64,000 nucleotides of DNA from Marthasterias glacialis (lineage: Eukaryota; Echinodermata; Asteroidea; Forcipulatida; Asteriidae). This document shows, one piece after another, positions 45,801 to 56,999 of this stretch (its first letter is position 1; every line of letters begins with the position of its first letter). The notes under the pieces are model-generated. The model was not told the origin of the DNA. It saw nothing but the letters and a program-made list of their open reading frames with translations, and made no database searches. The stretch lies in assembly GCA_911728455.2 (NCBI GenBank), contig OU452230.1, positions 9,610,377 to 9,674,376 on the forward strand. The letters are read 5' to 3'. The position numbers were made by a program, and so were the translations under genes.

Positions 45801-48800
45801 CGAACGCAGATGTGTCAGGAGACTGTTCCATAACTGGGGGACCACAAATGAAAATGATTTCTCAGCAGCAGATTTTAAGAGTGCGTGGGAAAACTTTGTG
45901 TTCAGTAAGTCTCCATGTGCTCCGGCCAAACTTGCAAAATTTGGGTCCAGAATGCCTCCCAGTTTTGAAAAATCCTGGGGAGAACCCAGGGTGGTAGAAG
46001 TGTAAAATACAATAGTACAAGTATGTGTCTGTAGACACTGGGGGAAAGACATGTGTCTGCAAGGCTTGTTCCATTGGATTAGACCGGCAGTTTGGTGCAT
46101 ACTTTGAGACTTGTTGTGGGACACAAATAATCAACGCAAACACAAATAATATTCTTTATCCTCCATGCAAATTTATAATCTGTTGAAATCGTTGCTGTGC
46201 CCACTGCTAAAATAAATGATTCAAACTGCCTCTATAGCTACGGGGCAGGCCCGGTGGTCTAGTGGTAAGACATCTGCTCTAGAATGGCAAAGGTCCTGGG
46301 TTTGAATCCCACCCGAGTAACAAGCCTGTGGATATTTTTTCATAGTAGTCAGGGAAGGTATCGAGTATACAGAGCTTAACATGGTGTATGGTTAAAACAA
46401 CTTTGTTTAATTTGGGGATTTGATTGGAACGTTTTTTTTGTTTTTTTAAAAGGTTGGCAAGCTAATTCAGCAAGCATCAGGTAGAAGTAATCTGAAACAT
46501 GTAGCCCTTGAGCTTGGAGGGAAAAGCCCCAACGTGGTCTTTGCGGATGCTGATTGTAAGTGTTTCAAATCAAAACTTTGGCGGACCAGTTACTCTGAAA
46601 CTTCAAAGACAAATTATGCAATTAGTAATTGTAGATGGGGGAATTATTAGTTTCAATCTAGAAAGTCACTGATTATGAAATTCATGCCAGTACCACTCCG
46701 CCATAGAAATATTTCCGTCTGAAGTACCGTTAAAATCATGAAAATAGCATTTTGAAGACCCCCCCATATCATCACTGTTAATTTCAGTTGCCCCAATCAA
46801 AATAAGTGATATAAAGTGCACAATGTTGCTGACAACTTTCATCAGTCTGCTGATGATAACTAGAGCAGGCTTTCATTACCAGAAATTAATAATAATATTG
46901 ATAAATAATAACCAATTTCTTTAAAATTTCTTTGAATTAAGTGAAAGTACTTGAATGTTGTTTTAACAACAATGTGAACATTATCGTCTACTTTCTCAGT
47001 GGATTATGCAGTGAAGGTGAGCCACGAGGCACTGTTCAGCCACTCGGGGCAGGTCTGCTGTGCAGGGACCAGGACGTATGTCGAGGAGGGCATCTACGAT
47101 GAGTTTGTTAAGAAGAGCGCAGAGCGTGCATGCAAGAGAATCACCGGAGACCCTTACAACGAGAAGACAGAGTCTGGACCTATTGTAAGTGATGGCCGGA
47201 TACTTCAAAGAGGCAACTGGGCGACCGGCATGTCACTGGTCATTGCCTTGGTGCCCCATGAAATGTTCCAGTAGAAACTAAAATTTCCCTGACAGAGGTG
47301 CCCTTAACTTAGGAAAACTTCCCTGATGGTTGGCTTAAATGTTTTTCCCCTCGCCTTTCACCACTGTGGACTCCGGTACAAATCCCACAAATTTGTGTGC
47401 TGAACAGCGCTATGAGACTGGGCTGAGTAGGTAAGCCAGTGTTCAAAATACCCTGGACCACTGCCCAGAGTCCAGTAATTAAGCTCTTAGTCAGTAACCC
47501 CAAAAAACAAACAAGTCCTGCAGTCTAGTGTTTTTCCGAACACATGTAGGTACTTTTCAATTCTAAACCTCCTTCAAAAGTTCATCAAGTGTAACGGAGA
47601 ATGAAATCTTCAAGTTTTAGGTCTTTCAAACAATATTTCTGGTCCAGTGAAAGTTCGTCAGCTACAAGATATGGGGTCTACAGGTGATTTTCTTTAAATT
47701 ACCCACACCTGGGTGCTTGAACGCAAACGGTTCTAAAAATCTGATTCTGTTTTAAATACAAATTTGATTTGCTTTGTTGAAGATCGACACGAACCAGGTT
47801 AGCAAAATCATGGAGCTGATTGAAAGCGGCAAGAACCAGGGAGCCAAGCTGCAGTGCGGAGGCAAGCGTATTGAAGGGAAGGGTAACTTCGTCGAGTCGA
47901 CCGTCTTCTCAGAAGTGACTGACGATATGAGAATTGCTAGAGAAGAGGTCAGTTGTTAAAATTAATAATTAACACATACATGAAAAGTATATGTAGTGCT
48001 GGTATCCACCAAGTACAATGATGATGTTCGTGGAAGATGGAACTATTAAATACCCCCCTGTCATTTACATGTAGCTGTAGGGGTGTCTGGGTGCTTTTGG
48101 ACACCCTGCTTTTCAGTTTGGATGCCCTGCTTCATTTGTAATGTTTAAAGTATTGGATGTGAACAAATTTAGACGCTTTTTATATTCAGCATATTTGGAC
48201 ACACCGTTTTCAGATTTTTGGATTATACCATGCATTAACACGTTGACTGCCAACTACGAGTATACTCGTACTAACAGGTGTTCCAGTTGCTGCCACTACG
48301 AGTATACTCGTAGAGAATGAAAGGTCTTTGCATTGTAAATAAAATACACTGGCATCACTGAGGGCGCAATAAATACACTGCTGGCAGTGGTGAGGACATG
48401 CTTCTATAAAAGGTTTATATTCAAATTATTTAAGTTAGTACCTATTCAGTATGCGCGCATGCGCATAACGCTTGGCAAATGGGAATGCCATGTGAAATTA
48501 TGCATGGCATCAAGGTGTTAATTAGGTCATTGGTTACATTCCTTCAACCATCTCAGCTCCCTGGGGAGTATGCAGCCTGAGCTGCCAATGTAGCGCACCA
48601 AGCTAAATCAATCACAAGAAACATCTCTGCCCCTCACAGGTACCCATTTACTCCTGGATGAAGAGAAGTTAACGTACAAATGTAAGCGTCTTGCTCAAGG
48701 ACACAAGTGAAACAACCAGCCAGGCCAAGATTCAAACCCGCTTGAGTTTGGGGGCACAACACCACTCTGACACAATACTGTAATTCAGACATCTCGGACA

Positions 48801-51526
48801 TGTTTATATCAATCGTATTATGGAACTGCAAAAGTTGACTTTCTTTTACTCGTTTTCATTCATCATTTCCATACATGGCCTCCAGATCTTTGGTCCCGTT
48901 CAGCAGATCATCAAGTTCAAGACTCTGGAAGAGGTTATTGATCGAGCTAACGATACAGAGTTTGGTCTTGCGGCTGCAGTCATCACCAAAGACATTGATA
49001 AAGCTCTTGCAATAGCAAACAGCGTCAGGGCTGGCGTCGTATGGTCAGTTGATATTGTATTATTTTCAAACAATTAAAGAATTACGGCTTTCGGCTATAA
49101 ACTGCTCCCCTTAAGCTACTGAGGAGAGCTCTTTGCACTCCTTTGAACTAAACTTCATACATAAGTCTAAAAAGTGAAATTCAAACTTAACCATTTGCCG
49201 CCGCGATTCTTTTTGTTTTTCTTGTTCCCCTGGCAAGATTCTTTTGGTAAAAATTATACATTATTTACTGTGATTGACAAGTCAATCTGCTTTTATAATT
49301 CACCAGATTTTAGATATTGTGATACCTATGATACATATGAAGGATTTAACCCTTAGAGACCATAGCAGGTGCAATATTTGACCTATGGCCACTCAACCTA
49401 AAGGTCAAAGGTCATGTCCTGAATTGACATTGTCCAATGTTTCCCATGTTACAGACCTATCTACAATTCTTTCTGAAACAAAACAAAATTTCTGTTTCAA
49501 ATTATTTTTGCATATAGTTTAATTGAAACAAAACTGAGTCAAAAACTCAACAACATAAGCCATGTCTGGGCCAAATGTGAGGATTAAATACAGAAATGGT
49601 TAATTTTGCCTAATTTTCTGGTATGTCTGACAGGGTCAACACCTATGGAGTGGTGGACTTTCACGCTCCGTTTGGAGGTTACAACATGTCTGGAGTTGGA
49701 CGCGAAGGGTAAGATTGAAATATCTAAGGGTACATATTAATCTGTAATGAGGTGACAATAATACACAACCACTCTTTGGAAATCCTTAGAAGTGGGACTA
49801 GCCCACAGCACTCTTGACTAGTGTTTGTAGAGCGGGCTGGTGTAATTCCAGCCTTGCTTCAGGTCCCTTGTACATAGATTGAATTAGTCCACTGCCTGGA
49901 CTGATGTCGTATTGTGTTCCCGAGCTATAGAGGGCGCTCACACACATGGATTGTACATTATAGTATCTTTGGATGTACACACGAGAGGGTCACAGGCTTG
50001 TGTACATATACAAGTACGAGAGGGTGCAGTGCAAGGAATAAAGGAAAACAAACAGTCAGAATCTGGACTAGGATTGAATATGTGGATGAAACAGATAACA
50101 CAAGACTTGCATGTAACAGTCATTGGTTTAGCTAGTGTCGTTAACCAGACGAGATTTATTCCTAACCACGAATGATGCCTTTTTGAATGAGTGGCTGACG
50201 TTTATTTTGTTTCCTCCTCACAGGGGTGAAGAATCACTCAGTGAATTCTGTGAGATCAAAACGGTAAGTAACAGATCATGGTTTACATGGTACACATCTT
50301 CATCTTTGTTCAACTCCATTTTGCCTAAATAGCTGCCACACGCTATGCACATAATTAAAAAGTGACCCATGCATTGCCTTCCTTTTACTCTATCTGTAAG
50401 TATGGTCAATCAGTGCCCTACATGTATATTGCGACTAAGTATTGAACCAGACTGGTCCCCTGTCTGTAGCCATAAATAAAGGATAAAGACAGGCCCCGGG
50501 GTGGATTTCACAAAATTAGTCCTAACTTATGACTAGTCCTACATGTATAAGTTAGGACTAGTTACTAGTCCTAACTCGAGATAAGACTCGTCCGAAATCG
50601 ACCACTGGTCTTACAAACCCAGTGGTTTCATTGGACAGACATATACTATGAAATGACACTGTGCAGTGCCGCATAACCAGAACTAAATACATACAGTACT
50701 TTACAAGCAGCATTATGGCATGCAAAAAACAAGTGGGTCGAAGGTAAATCAGGTACATGTCACCAGGTTCTGAAGGGCAGTATCTGGTGTTCACATGCCT
50801 CGGAAGTGTCACGTCAGATGTTAGGTCTAGTGTTGAACCCTCTCACTGAGAGTAGCCCTCTGCAACATTGTATAAACACCAAAAATTTGACATAAGCCGA
50901 TGGCTTCTTAAGTTTGCCTCATATACATGTATCTGAAGCACCGTGGGCAATGGCTTCACTCTCTAGATATGAAGGGTATGTGTGGTGCCTCACGATGTCA
51001 CCATAGTGGCATTGTGAGGTATGGGTCGGGTTTCTTATGAAACACACAGTAGCAGGAGGGATGTATACACCCACAACTTAAAAGTCCGAGCAGTCTCCAG
51101 AAGATTGACATTTTTGGTCTCCATACATTTAATACCTTGTTACACCACTAAAGTCACAAGCAAACAAGAGTCTTTTACAAATCATTTACAAACAAAAATA
51201 GATCCAGATAAACGCCATCTTTACAGGCAACTTGGGTTTTGACTTTGAGCTGCGGCAAGTGTTCTCATTTTTCTACCCAGCCAAGTGGTTCACTGACCAA
51301 TCATGCAAGGTAGTTGGTAAAACTCCAGCATGCCGCAGGCAGTATTTACACAAGATGCGTAAATCACCTATCATTGCCAATAAAGATGGCTGACTTTACA
51401 CTGTGTGACTTTACAAGTAGTCTAGATACAATGTTTGATTGTAAAATATCCATGTTTTGTTGTACTTTAACATGTTTTTTTTTTCCTTTCTAGGTTGTCA
51501 TCAATGTTCCTGAGAAGAATTCTTAG
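39806..51526 (+). CDS. ALDH1A: ALDH1A-like aldehyde dehydrogenase, gene 2
   Basis: Thirteen exons, 488 aa: 39806-39835, 40939-41043, 41238-41378, 42378-42504, 43455-43645, 45485-45598, 46453-46555, 47000-47184, 47783-47947, 48886-49043, 49634-49708, 50224-50263 and 51494-51526. Every exon has the same length and phase as in gene 1, so this is its tandem paralogue. Landmarks: [10 protein letters not shown] start, [21 protein letters not shown] (general-base Glu), GQVCCAG (the first Cys here occupies the catalytic position of G-[QE]-x-C), EEIFGPVQ, VVWVNTY and a C-terminal VPEKNS. The cofactor loop is FTGSVQVG instead of the usual FTGSTEVG. There is no organelle presequence, so it is predicted cytosolic. 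Intron 2 uses a GC donor (AAG/GCAAGG); the nearest GT would break the frame. A TATA box and G-rich tract lie upstream. Confidence 0.93.
40013..40325. mobile_element. Harbinger-like MITE, AGCCCCAGCTC family, truncated
   Basis: It has the same left end and interior as 12479-12837, but the right end is replaced at about 40325 by SINE body sequence. Confidence 0.7.
40327..40580 (+). mobile_element. SINE body, tRNA-Leu-like family, headless
   Basis: It starts at TATGTCCTTGAGCAAGACAC and continues through the family's CCCAGGTGTATTTATGGGAAC body and a GGAGTTAACAAAG stretch, ending in an ATTATTATTACTATT tail. It abuts the broken MITE at 40013-40325. Intron 1 of ALDH gene 2. Confidence 0.65.
41044..41045 (+). 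other. GC splice donor of ALDH gene 2 intron 2
   Basis: The exon 2 end is fixed by comparison with gene 1 (..GGATAAG, then GTAAAT in gene 1 but GCAAGG here). Using the next GT, 5 nt downstream, would shift the frame before exon 3. The flanking AAG/GCAAG matches the strong consensus that GC donors usually need. Confidence 0.8.
42570..42720 (+). mobile_element. SINE, tRNA-Leu-like family, head end
   Basis: GTGGCCGAGCGGTTTAGTGC, then GGACTCAAGTTCTGATGG, then a GAGCTCGAATCCC B-box and CACTTGTGTCCTTGAGCAAG. The head is close to tRNA-Leu(CAA). It lies in intron 4 of ALDH gene 2. Confidence 0.8.
43129..43200 (-). mobile_element. SINE 3' fragment, tRNA-Glu-like family
   Basis: The minus strand retains GCAGGACTTGGAAAGC..GCTTATCACACATCAGTGTA, the 3' body of the family. 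Confidence 0.5.
44263..44386. mobile_element. Foldback MITE, GGGTGGATTTCACAA family
   Basis: GGGGTGGATTTCACAAAGC and TTTTGTGAAATCCACCCC form the ends of a short palindrome filled with alternating ACTAGTCCTAA words. A relative lies at 50493-50609 and half-copies near 22720. Intron 5 of ALDH gene 2. Confidence 0.7.
44783..44874. mobile_element. Truncated foldback MITE, AGCTGCTTAAGCA family
   Basis: Only the left half is present (GGGCCTACTTTCATAGACCT, then AATTATGCTTGCCAGAAT). Confidence 0.6.
45620..46124 (-). mobile_element. LINE 3' end (non-LTR reverse transcriptase tail)
   Basis: A minus-strand open frame ends ..[20 protein letters not shown].., the characteristic C-terminal tail of many invertebrate non-LTR reverse transcriptases (consensus SFSVAAPRLWNSLP). 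It is followed on the same strand by a 3' UTR-like GTGGTATATAAATGCC and TTGTATTG repeats. It is 5' truncated, as is usual for LINEs. Intron 6 of ALDH gene 2. Confidence 0.75.
46145..46405 (+). mobile_element. SINE, tRNA-Glu-like family, single copy
   Basis: Contains a 5' extension shared with 32520 and 37085 (AAACTGCCTCTATAGCTAC..GGCA), GGTGGTCTAGTGGTAAGAC, GGGTTTGAATCCCACCCGAG and the GAGTATACAGAG body. It directly follows the LINE fragment and ends about 45 bp before exon 7 of ALDH gene 2. Confidence 0.8.
48239..48517. mobile_element. piggyBac-like MITE with TTAA duplication
   Basis: A 279-bp element flanked by TTAA at 48235-48238 and 48518-48521. Left end CACGTTGACTGCCA and right end TGGCATCAAGGTG are inverted with small differences. 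Near the left end the 16-bp palindrome TACGAGTATACTCGTA occurs twice (48255-48270 and 48297-48312). TTAA duplication is the piggyBac hallmark. Intron 9 of ALDH gene 2. Confidence 0.8.
48535..48785 (-). mobile_element. SINE, tRNA-Leu-like family (minus strand)
   Basis: The minus strand has a diverged head, CACTTGTGTCCTTGAGCAAG, and a body shared with 24425-24690 (CCAGGAGTAAATGGGTACC.., GCTCAGGCTGCATACTCCCC). It begins about 100 bp before exon 10 of ALDH gene 2. Confidence 0.7.
50493..50609. mobile_element. Foldback MITE, GGGTGGATTTCACAA family
   Basis: GGGTGGATTTCACAAAATTA at the left and an eroded TCCGAAATCGACC at the right enclose TAGTCCTAA words. Last intron of ALDH gene 2. Confidence 0.65.
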
Positions 51527-52128
51527 AAAGATCCCGAGAGAACAAACACAACATCAAGCTAGGATGAAGACACGGCTTGAATAAGGAAATGTACAATCAG
51601 TATTGTCTTCAAGTTATAAAGAAATCGGGCGTAAAACCATTGCCTTGATGCTCATTGAGGTGTCCTTTATTATGGAAAATCCGCCCTAACATGACCCAAA
51701 GTGTTAGGACTGCACAACATTCAAACACAGTTCTTGAAAATTGGACATTGTAACGTGGATCAAATGTGTTGGACAGCAGCTGAGCTATACTGTAATTAAT
51801 CACGCCTGGTCGCATCGCGTAAAAGTTTGTTCCTTTTTACAAGAATTCATAAATACCCAAGACAGTTTAGGCATTCTTATTGGTTGGAAGGTGTTTACCT
51901 GGCATTAAATGGTTGATAAAGACACGGCTGGAGCTGTTTAAGAACGGTTATTTTAGTCTGGTTTCCCGCTTTGATACTCTAACACTAGAAAACATCTATG
52001 AAGAGGCGCAAAACAGACCCATAGTGCCAAACTGGGCTCCTGAACTTATCCTTACATTAAAAATCATTGCAAATCGAGCAAGGTTTATTTTGTCGTTCTC
52101 TGATTTTTGTTAAATTTTATTTCTTAAC

Positions 52129-52134
52129 AATAAA
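52129..52134 (+). promoter_or_regulatory. Candidate polyadenylation signal of ALDH gene 2
   Basis: First clear AATAAA after the ALDH gene 2 stop, about 600 nt downstream. Further AATAAA copies occur within the adjacent MITE and at about 52770 and 52852. Confidence 0.45.
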
Positions 52135-52150
52135 AGGGCATTTATGAATA

Positions 52151-52316
52151 GGAATAAAAGAGTGGTGACTCGGTCTTAATCGGCCGTTTAAAACCTTACA
52201 GTGTCTCAGCCGTGCAATAAAGACCCTTCCTTTGGCTCAGGCCTTTATATCACACGGGCCGCGACCCTGACGGTTTTAAATGGCCGATTGAGACCTCATT
52301 GCCACTCTTTTATTCC
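52151..52316. mobile_element. MITE, GGAATAAAAGAGTGG family
   Basis: GGAATAAAAGAGTGG is perfectly mirrored at the right end, with arms complementary for about 33 bp (GGTCTTAATCGGCC / GGCCGATTGAGACC). Both arms carry AATAAA, so the element supplies polyA-like signals on both strands close to the ALDH gene 2 3' end. Confidence 0.75.
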
Positions 52317-54592
52317 AGTAACAAATACATGTACTAAATAAGACAAAAACATACATAGACCTACAGTACAAGATGAGAGACTAGATAGACAAACACGAAG
52401 AAGGCTAATTTACAGCGCACCTGACGAGAAAAGCTTACGAAAGACGATAAAAACTAGATTATGCATCAAGTAGTTGCTTTTTCAATTTTCATGTTAAGAT
52501 AGGTGGAGTAACTGAAGTTTTAACCAAGTTACTAAGACCATTCAAACACCATGTGGAACAAGACTCTTTTGCTATCATGATGTTCTTTGGGGGAAACAAA
52601 CAAATTTTCTTTGCCTTACTGCAAGTATTGTATGAATGAGATTTTGAAGTGTAACATTATGCACAAGATTAATTCTACACAATTATTGATTTTGATTAAT
52701 TTTGATTATTATTAACAAAATTGAAACTTTGCCAATTATATATTTTGTTACAACTGAATTATTTTGAATAAAATACTCAATACTCTTTAAGTGTATTCTG
52801 TATCTTTATCCTGTTTATTTGACATGTTCCCTGTGTTCATTATGCAATAAAGAATACTGATGCTAAATGCACCAATAGTGGCTCCGACTCTTCTGCCCTT
52901 CCAGCCTGGGTTTGGTTACATTGTTAGGAAGGGGAGAAAGACAAGATGGCTGCACCACGATAAAGGCCACCACAAGCATGGGTTTCAAAACAAGCCGGTA
53001 GCCAGCACTGAGCAGCCGGCAAATTTGACCAGCTAAACTACAAACTTCTGTGCCGGCTACGTATTTTTTTGCAACCAATTAAAAACCTTTACCTAGAAAT
53101 GCTCAAATTGAAACCGACAGCATACCTTGTACTGTAGCCTTAAACTTTTGGTGATCTTGTGGGTTTCTGGACCCCACACAATCATGACCTGCATCCCGCA
53201 ATAGTATTTGAAACCTCTACATAAGGTTATCAAACGTTTTGCAGGCTGGTTGATGGTCTATCCACTGCAGATGGAAGTTTTTGTTGCTACTTCATGTGGA
53301 TCTATTAAAACTTGTAAAAAAAAATGTATTTGCCTTACATTCCGTCATACCTGAGACATGCCCGATACCTCATGAAGCCCCAGGCTGGATTTTACAAAAA
53401 GCTAAAATTTAATCTAAAGATTTGTATCAATCTTAAGTGCTGAGCAAAGTGTGTTGTCACAATAAAAATCACTACGGCGATAATGGAGCATGATTCCCAC
53501 ACAGTTATACATCCTGCAGATCCTGCAACTCGTGCTCTCTTGTTGTGCATCTAACTTTGCCCATAAAACGGCATAATTCCACCTCCTCTTATAAATTACC
53601 ATACCTTCAAGGAATCCTAGATCCATCCTTGTCAATGGTTGTCTGCCCTCTCTTGCAGACTCTTTCTGTCTTCCATTTTTGAAAGAAAGTAATTTCATCA
53701 CTTTCAATCTTATTCAAGAGGGGAGGAGTCCGTTGAAGGGTGTGGTCCATAATGCCAACTTGGCCCTCTACGAACTGCCAAAAATGATGATACTGACCGA
53801 GCTGCCCAACTAGATGGCACCAGACAATGTTTCACTCATTTTTTCCATTTCAGCTGTGGGGACTTTTTTGCATGCTGCTGCGGCCTGGGTAGATATAAAA
53901 AATACAAGTTGCAAATTATTTGTTCCCGATGCAACGCCAAGAAAAAATACATTTGATTAAATCTTCTTTCTTTGTTTCACCAACGGAGATTTTGTCTTGA
54001 ACTCATTTACCCTTACCCTCCCAAATCCTTCTAAATCCTCTTTGCCAAAAATGAAGGATTCAGGACTAAGGGCCTTAGACCCAAGCAACAATTGCTCATT
54101 ACAGGGTCAGACATGCTGGTCTTATCTTAGTCTAAACATGCTGGTATGAAATGACATAGGAAAGGAGGATATTGGAGGATTGAGGTCACCTGTAGGCAAG
54201 TGGACCATGGGAGTAAATCCCTTTTTATCTGTTGTGTACTCAAATAAATCCAGACCAACCCTCCCCCTTCCACAGCCTCTCTCACCCCTCCCCCTTCCAC
54301 AGCCTCTCTCACTCCTCCCACTATAATTTTCAGATAGGACCGAGCTTGATTTCAATTTTGCAAGTAAGAGACATTAAATCTGAAGTCATTACAAAAGTTA
54401 TTTCGGTTGCCTCTCATTACGAGGAGTTTTTACAGGGATGCAAACTCATTTACAGCTTTTTTAACTAGAAGTATTTTTGAAATAATGAAAATTACATGAC
54501 CATTCTTAGCAGTCCTCATTTACCTCTACTTTCCAATAATCCTCCTCCCAGTTCAAGAGAAATGTGAACTGATATCATCTCTCTCTTTGAAC

Positions 54593-54598
54593 TTTATT
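54593..54598 (-). promoter_or_regulatory. Candidate polyadenylation signal of PMF1
   Basis: AATAAA on the minus strand, about 100 nt past the end of PMF1 coding exon 4. It fits either a read-through form of exon 4 or a very short terminal exon. Confidence 0.4.
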
Positions 54599-54700
54599 TT
54601 CCTCCCCTCGAGTGGCTCTTTGACATTGTGTTAGGAGATTTTCATAATAATTTTTTTTTTTTAATAATTTAAAAGCACTGGTAACCCCAAAATGACATAC

Positions 54701-56977
54701 CTTTTCAAATGTTTTTAGTCCCTCGGTGATCTTCTGCTTAGTATCCAGCAGGTGTTGCTTTCGGGGAACCAGCGCCTGATAAAGCCGCTTATTCTCCTGT
54801 TGAACCTGTTCGAGCAGGTGCTCTAGCCTCTCTTTCTCTCTTAGCTTGGGCTGGATGAGGTGGCTTCGGACATCTTCTACTGGGTCACCAGAGGGCCTCC
54901 TGTAATTGTCAATTTGTAACATTCTAGTAAGGTTTGTGGTAGCATAATGTACATGAAAGCTCTCTTTTGAATTGTGGTGGTTCTGAAACAAACCGGTGGT
55001 GTAACAACTTGACACTTCGATCAGAACGCTCTGAAAAATATTTCCAATTCCAGCAAAAATCCTGAGCTACATTACTACAAGCCCTGTAGTATTGTGGGTA
55101 CGTCATCAAGAATCAAGCCCTGCCTGAGATCAAACTACATGGGTAAAGGTTCTTTAAGTAACACATGGTCTTACCAAGCTGGCTGTGAGAGTTGTGTAGG
55201 TGCATCATGTATGTGTTGGTCTAATTCATTGAATAACCTGACGAGACCTTCTTCTTCTATCATCAGCTCAAGTTCTTTCTGTAAACAAAAGTAAGGAATA
55301 CAGTTCAATACACATAGAACTGAGCAACATCAGGGTAAGCAGTGGTGTAACTATGCATTTGTTCTTCTTTATTTTTTCGGGGCGGGTGGGGACAAAGAAA
55401 CAATTAGGGGAGGACTTTACAATTTAAAAGTTTACCAATTAATTATTATGTAGATATTAGTTATAAGCTGATAGTGATATAATAAACCATACATATTGCA
55501 TTACGGAGCTGATGGTCTGGGTCACACCAGGAAGCAATTGCATGTATTGCTTAAACCACAGCATTCACAAAGGGGAAACACTGGAAATTCTAATCACATG
55601 GGCGTTTCCCATTACATTAGGCCTACTAAGAAGTACTACTAGTAGTACAACAAAAATAATGAGTTAATATTAAAATAAGTTCACAGACTGATTTGAATAA
55701 AATTGTTGGCATTGATTTTATACACTAAACGAGTGCATAACTATTCATAATATTAACCATTCATAATTTATTTTTCTTTGATCTCATTTGGGGTGCTGGA
55801 TGGGAGGCAAGGGTTTTTGTCTTTTGAGCACCCCCCCCCCCCAGCTGCGTCTGCAATCATCATATACAACTTGTTAGTCACGTCCCTTTCATTTACTTTC
55901 TTTAGACTGTCCAGAGGATTGACAGTTACATACACTAGGCATGCTAGTTGAGTTACTGTTCGCAACCATCCCCCTTCTTTTCGGCATGATAAAAGTAAAA
56001 TCAGACAAAATATCACAATAGAATAACAATCAATATCATTATAATAAAATCACTCTTGTAAAGCACATTCCATCATTCGGTCAATGACAAATCCCAATCA
56101 TGTGCCAATGCACTGTACACGCATGAAAACAGATATAAGATAAACAGGAATAATAATTCTCAAAATACACATAATACACAAAATATGGATAAGGCATGAA
56201 AAGTTCTCAAAATACACATAATACACAAAATATGGATAAGGCATGAAAAATACACAATAATATTATAATGATGTTTTGTAAGATACCTCTTTGTATCAGT
56301 CATTCATTCATTTATGATTTATTGTCCTCGTTATAAACATATCAATTTGGTTTTTAACACAATAATAATTAACAAGGGAGGCACAATTATAATTAATAAT
56401 ATAAGGCTATTAAAGTATTATTTATATTAAAAAATAATATCAAATAAATCAAACCTGAACAGATGATTCAAGATTTTCCAGGAACTGTTCCCTGATGCTT
56501 CTTAAAGCTGCTGGTCTTTTTTCATGGGCAAAAGAGTAGCTGCGTGCGAAGGTGCTGTACCTGGATTAGGAAAAGAAGAGTTGACTTGTGAGTGAAGAAA
56601 ATATCAATATCAATAATAAGCTGCGCATTACTCATTCCTGTCAATGTCATTGTCATGGACATGGTCAATATGACTCATGAGTATGACTGACAAAAAATAA
56701 CTTTTTTTTGTGTGTGTATCGCCACGACGGTGTCGGAAATGCATGCCCAACCCTTTAATTCCGTACTTCTTGACCGGTTGCTCGCGTCACGATCATACCT
56801 TCCGGCTTCCAGGCATTTTTTCACCGTTTTCTGCAGAGCGTCCCTCAACCGTATCATATGAGAGCCTTCATCACATTCCCCTGCTCCTTCAAGACGTGAA
56901 ACTGCTAGCGAACTTTCATTTCTTGACGAGCCAACGGATGACTTGTCCATTGATTTTTCGTCAGGAGCAGCGGCCAT
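54701..56977 (-). CDS. PMF1: PMF1, Mis12-complex (NNF1) kinetochore subunit
   Basis: Four coding exons join in frame on the minus strand: 56799-56977, 56455-56560, 55175-55278 and 54701-54899, giving 196 codons against 205 in human PMF1. PMF1/Nnf1 is part of the Mis12 complex, which links centromeric chromatin to the Ndc80 complex. Matches to human PMF1 run in order: a variable Ser-rich N-terminus; the helix MIRLRDALQKTVKKCLEAGR with AG.Y..F; the LE..V(Q/R).E and EEG.L...LNELD stretch; PAWRPSG, identical to human; then a long coiled coil (KLREKERLEHLLEQVQQENK). The C-terminal end is unresolved: exon 4 ends at a good donor (AAAAG/GTATGTC), but without splicing the frame stays open for 41 more codons. 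Expected to be nuclear at centromeres. Confidence 0.85.
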
Positions 56978-56999
56978 TACTTTTTGAGAATCGCGGGAA

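Larger units (their letters stand above)
51527..54592. other. 3' UTR of ALDH gene 2 and intergenic DNA
   Basis: Besides the polyA signals and the MITE at 52151-52316, there is a half-MITE near 52940, a GGATTTTACAAA foldback remnant near 53390 and CTCTCTCAC repeats at 54265-54315. The PMF1 terminal exon may lie in the last few hundred bases but was not pinned down. No other gene was recognised. Confidence 0.5.

Noticed and set aside
54232-54468. Plus-strand frame with a plausible-looking stretch (EVITKVISVASHYEEF)
   Set aside because: Its first part is simple CTCTCTCAC repeat and the rest has no supported start, donor or partner exon.
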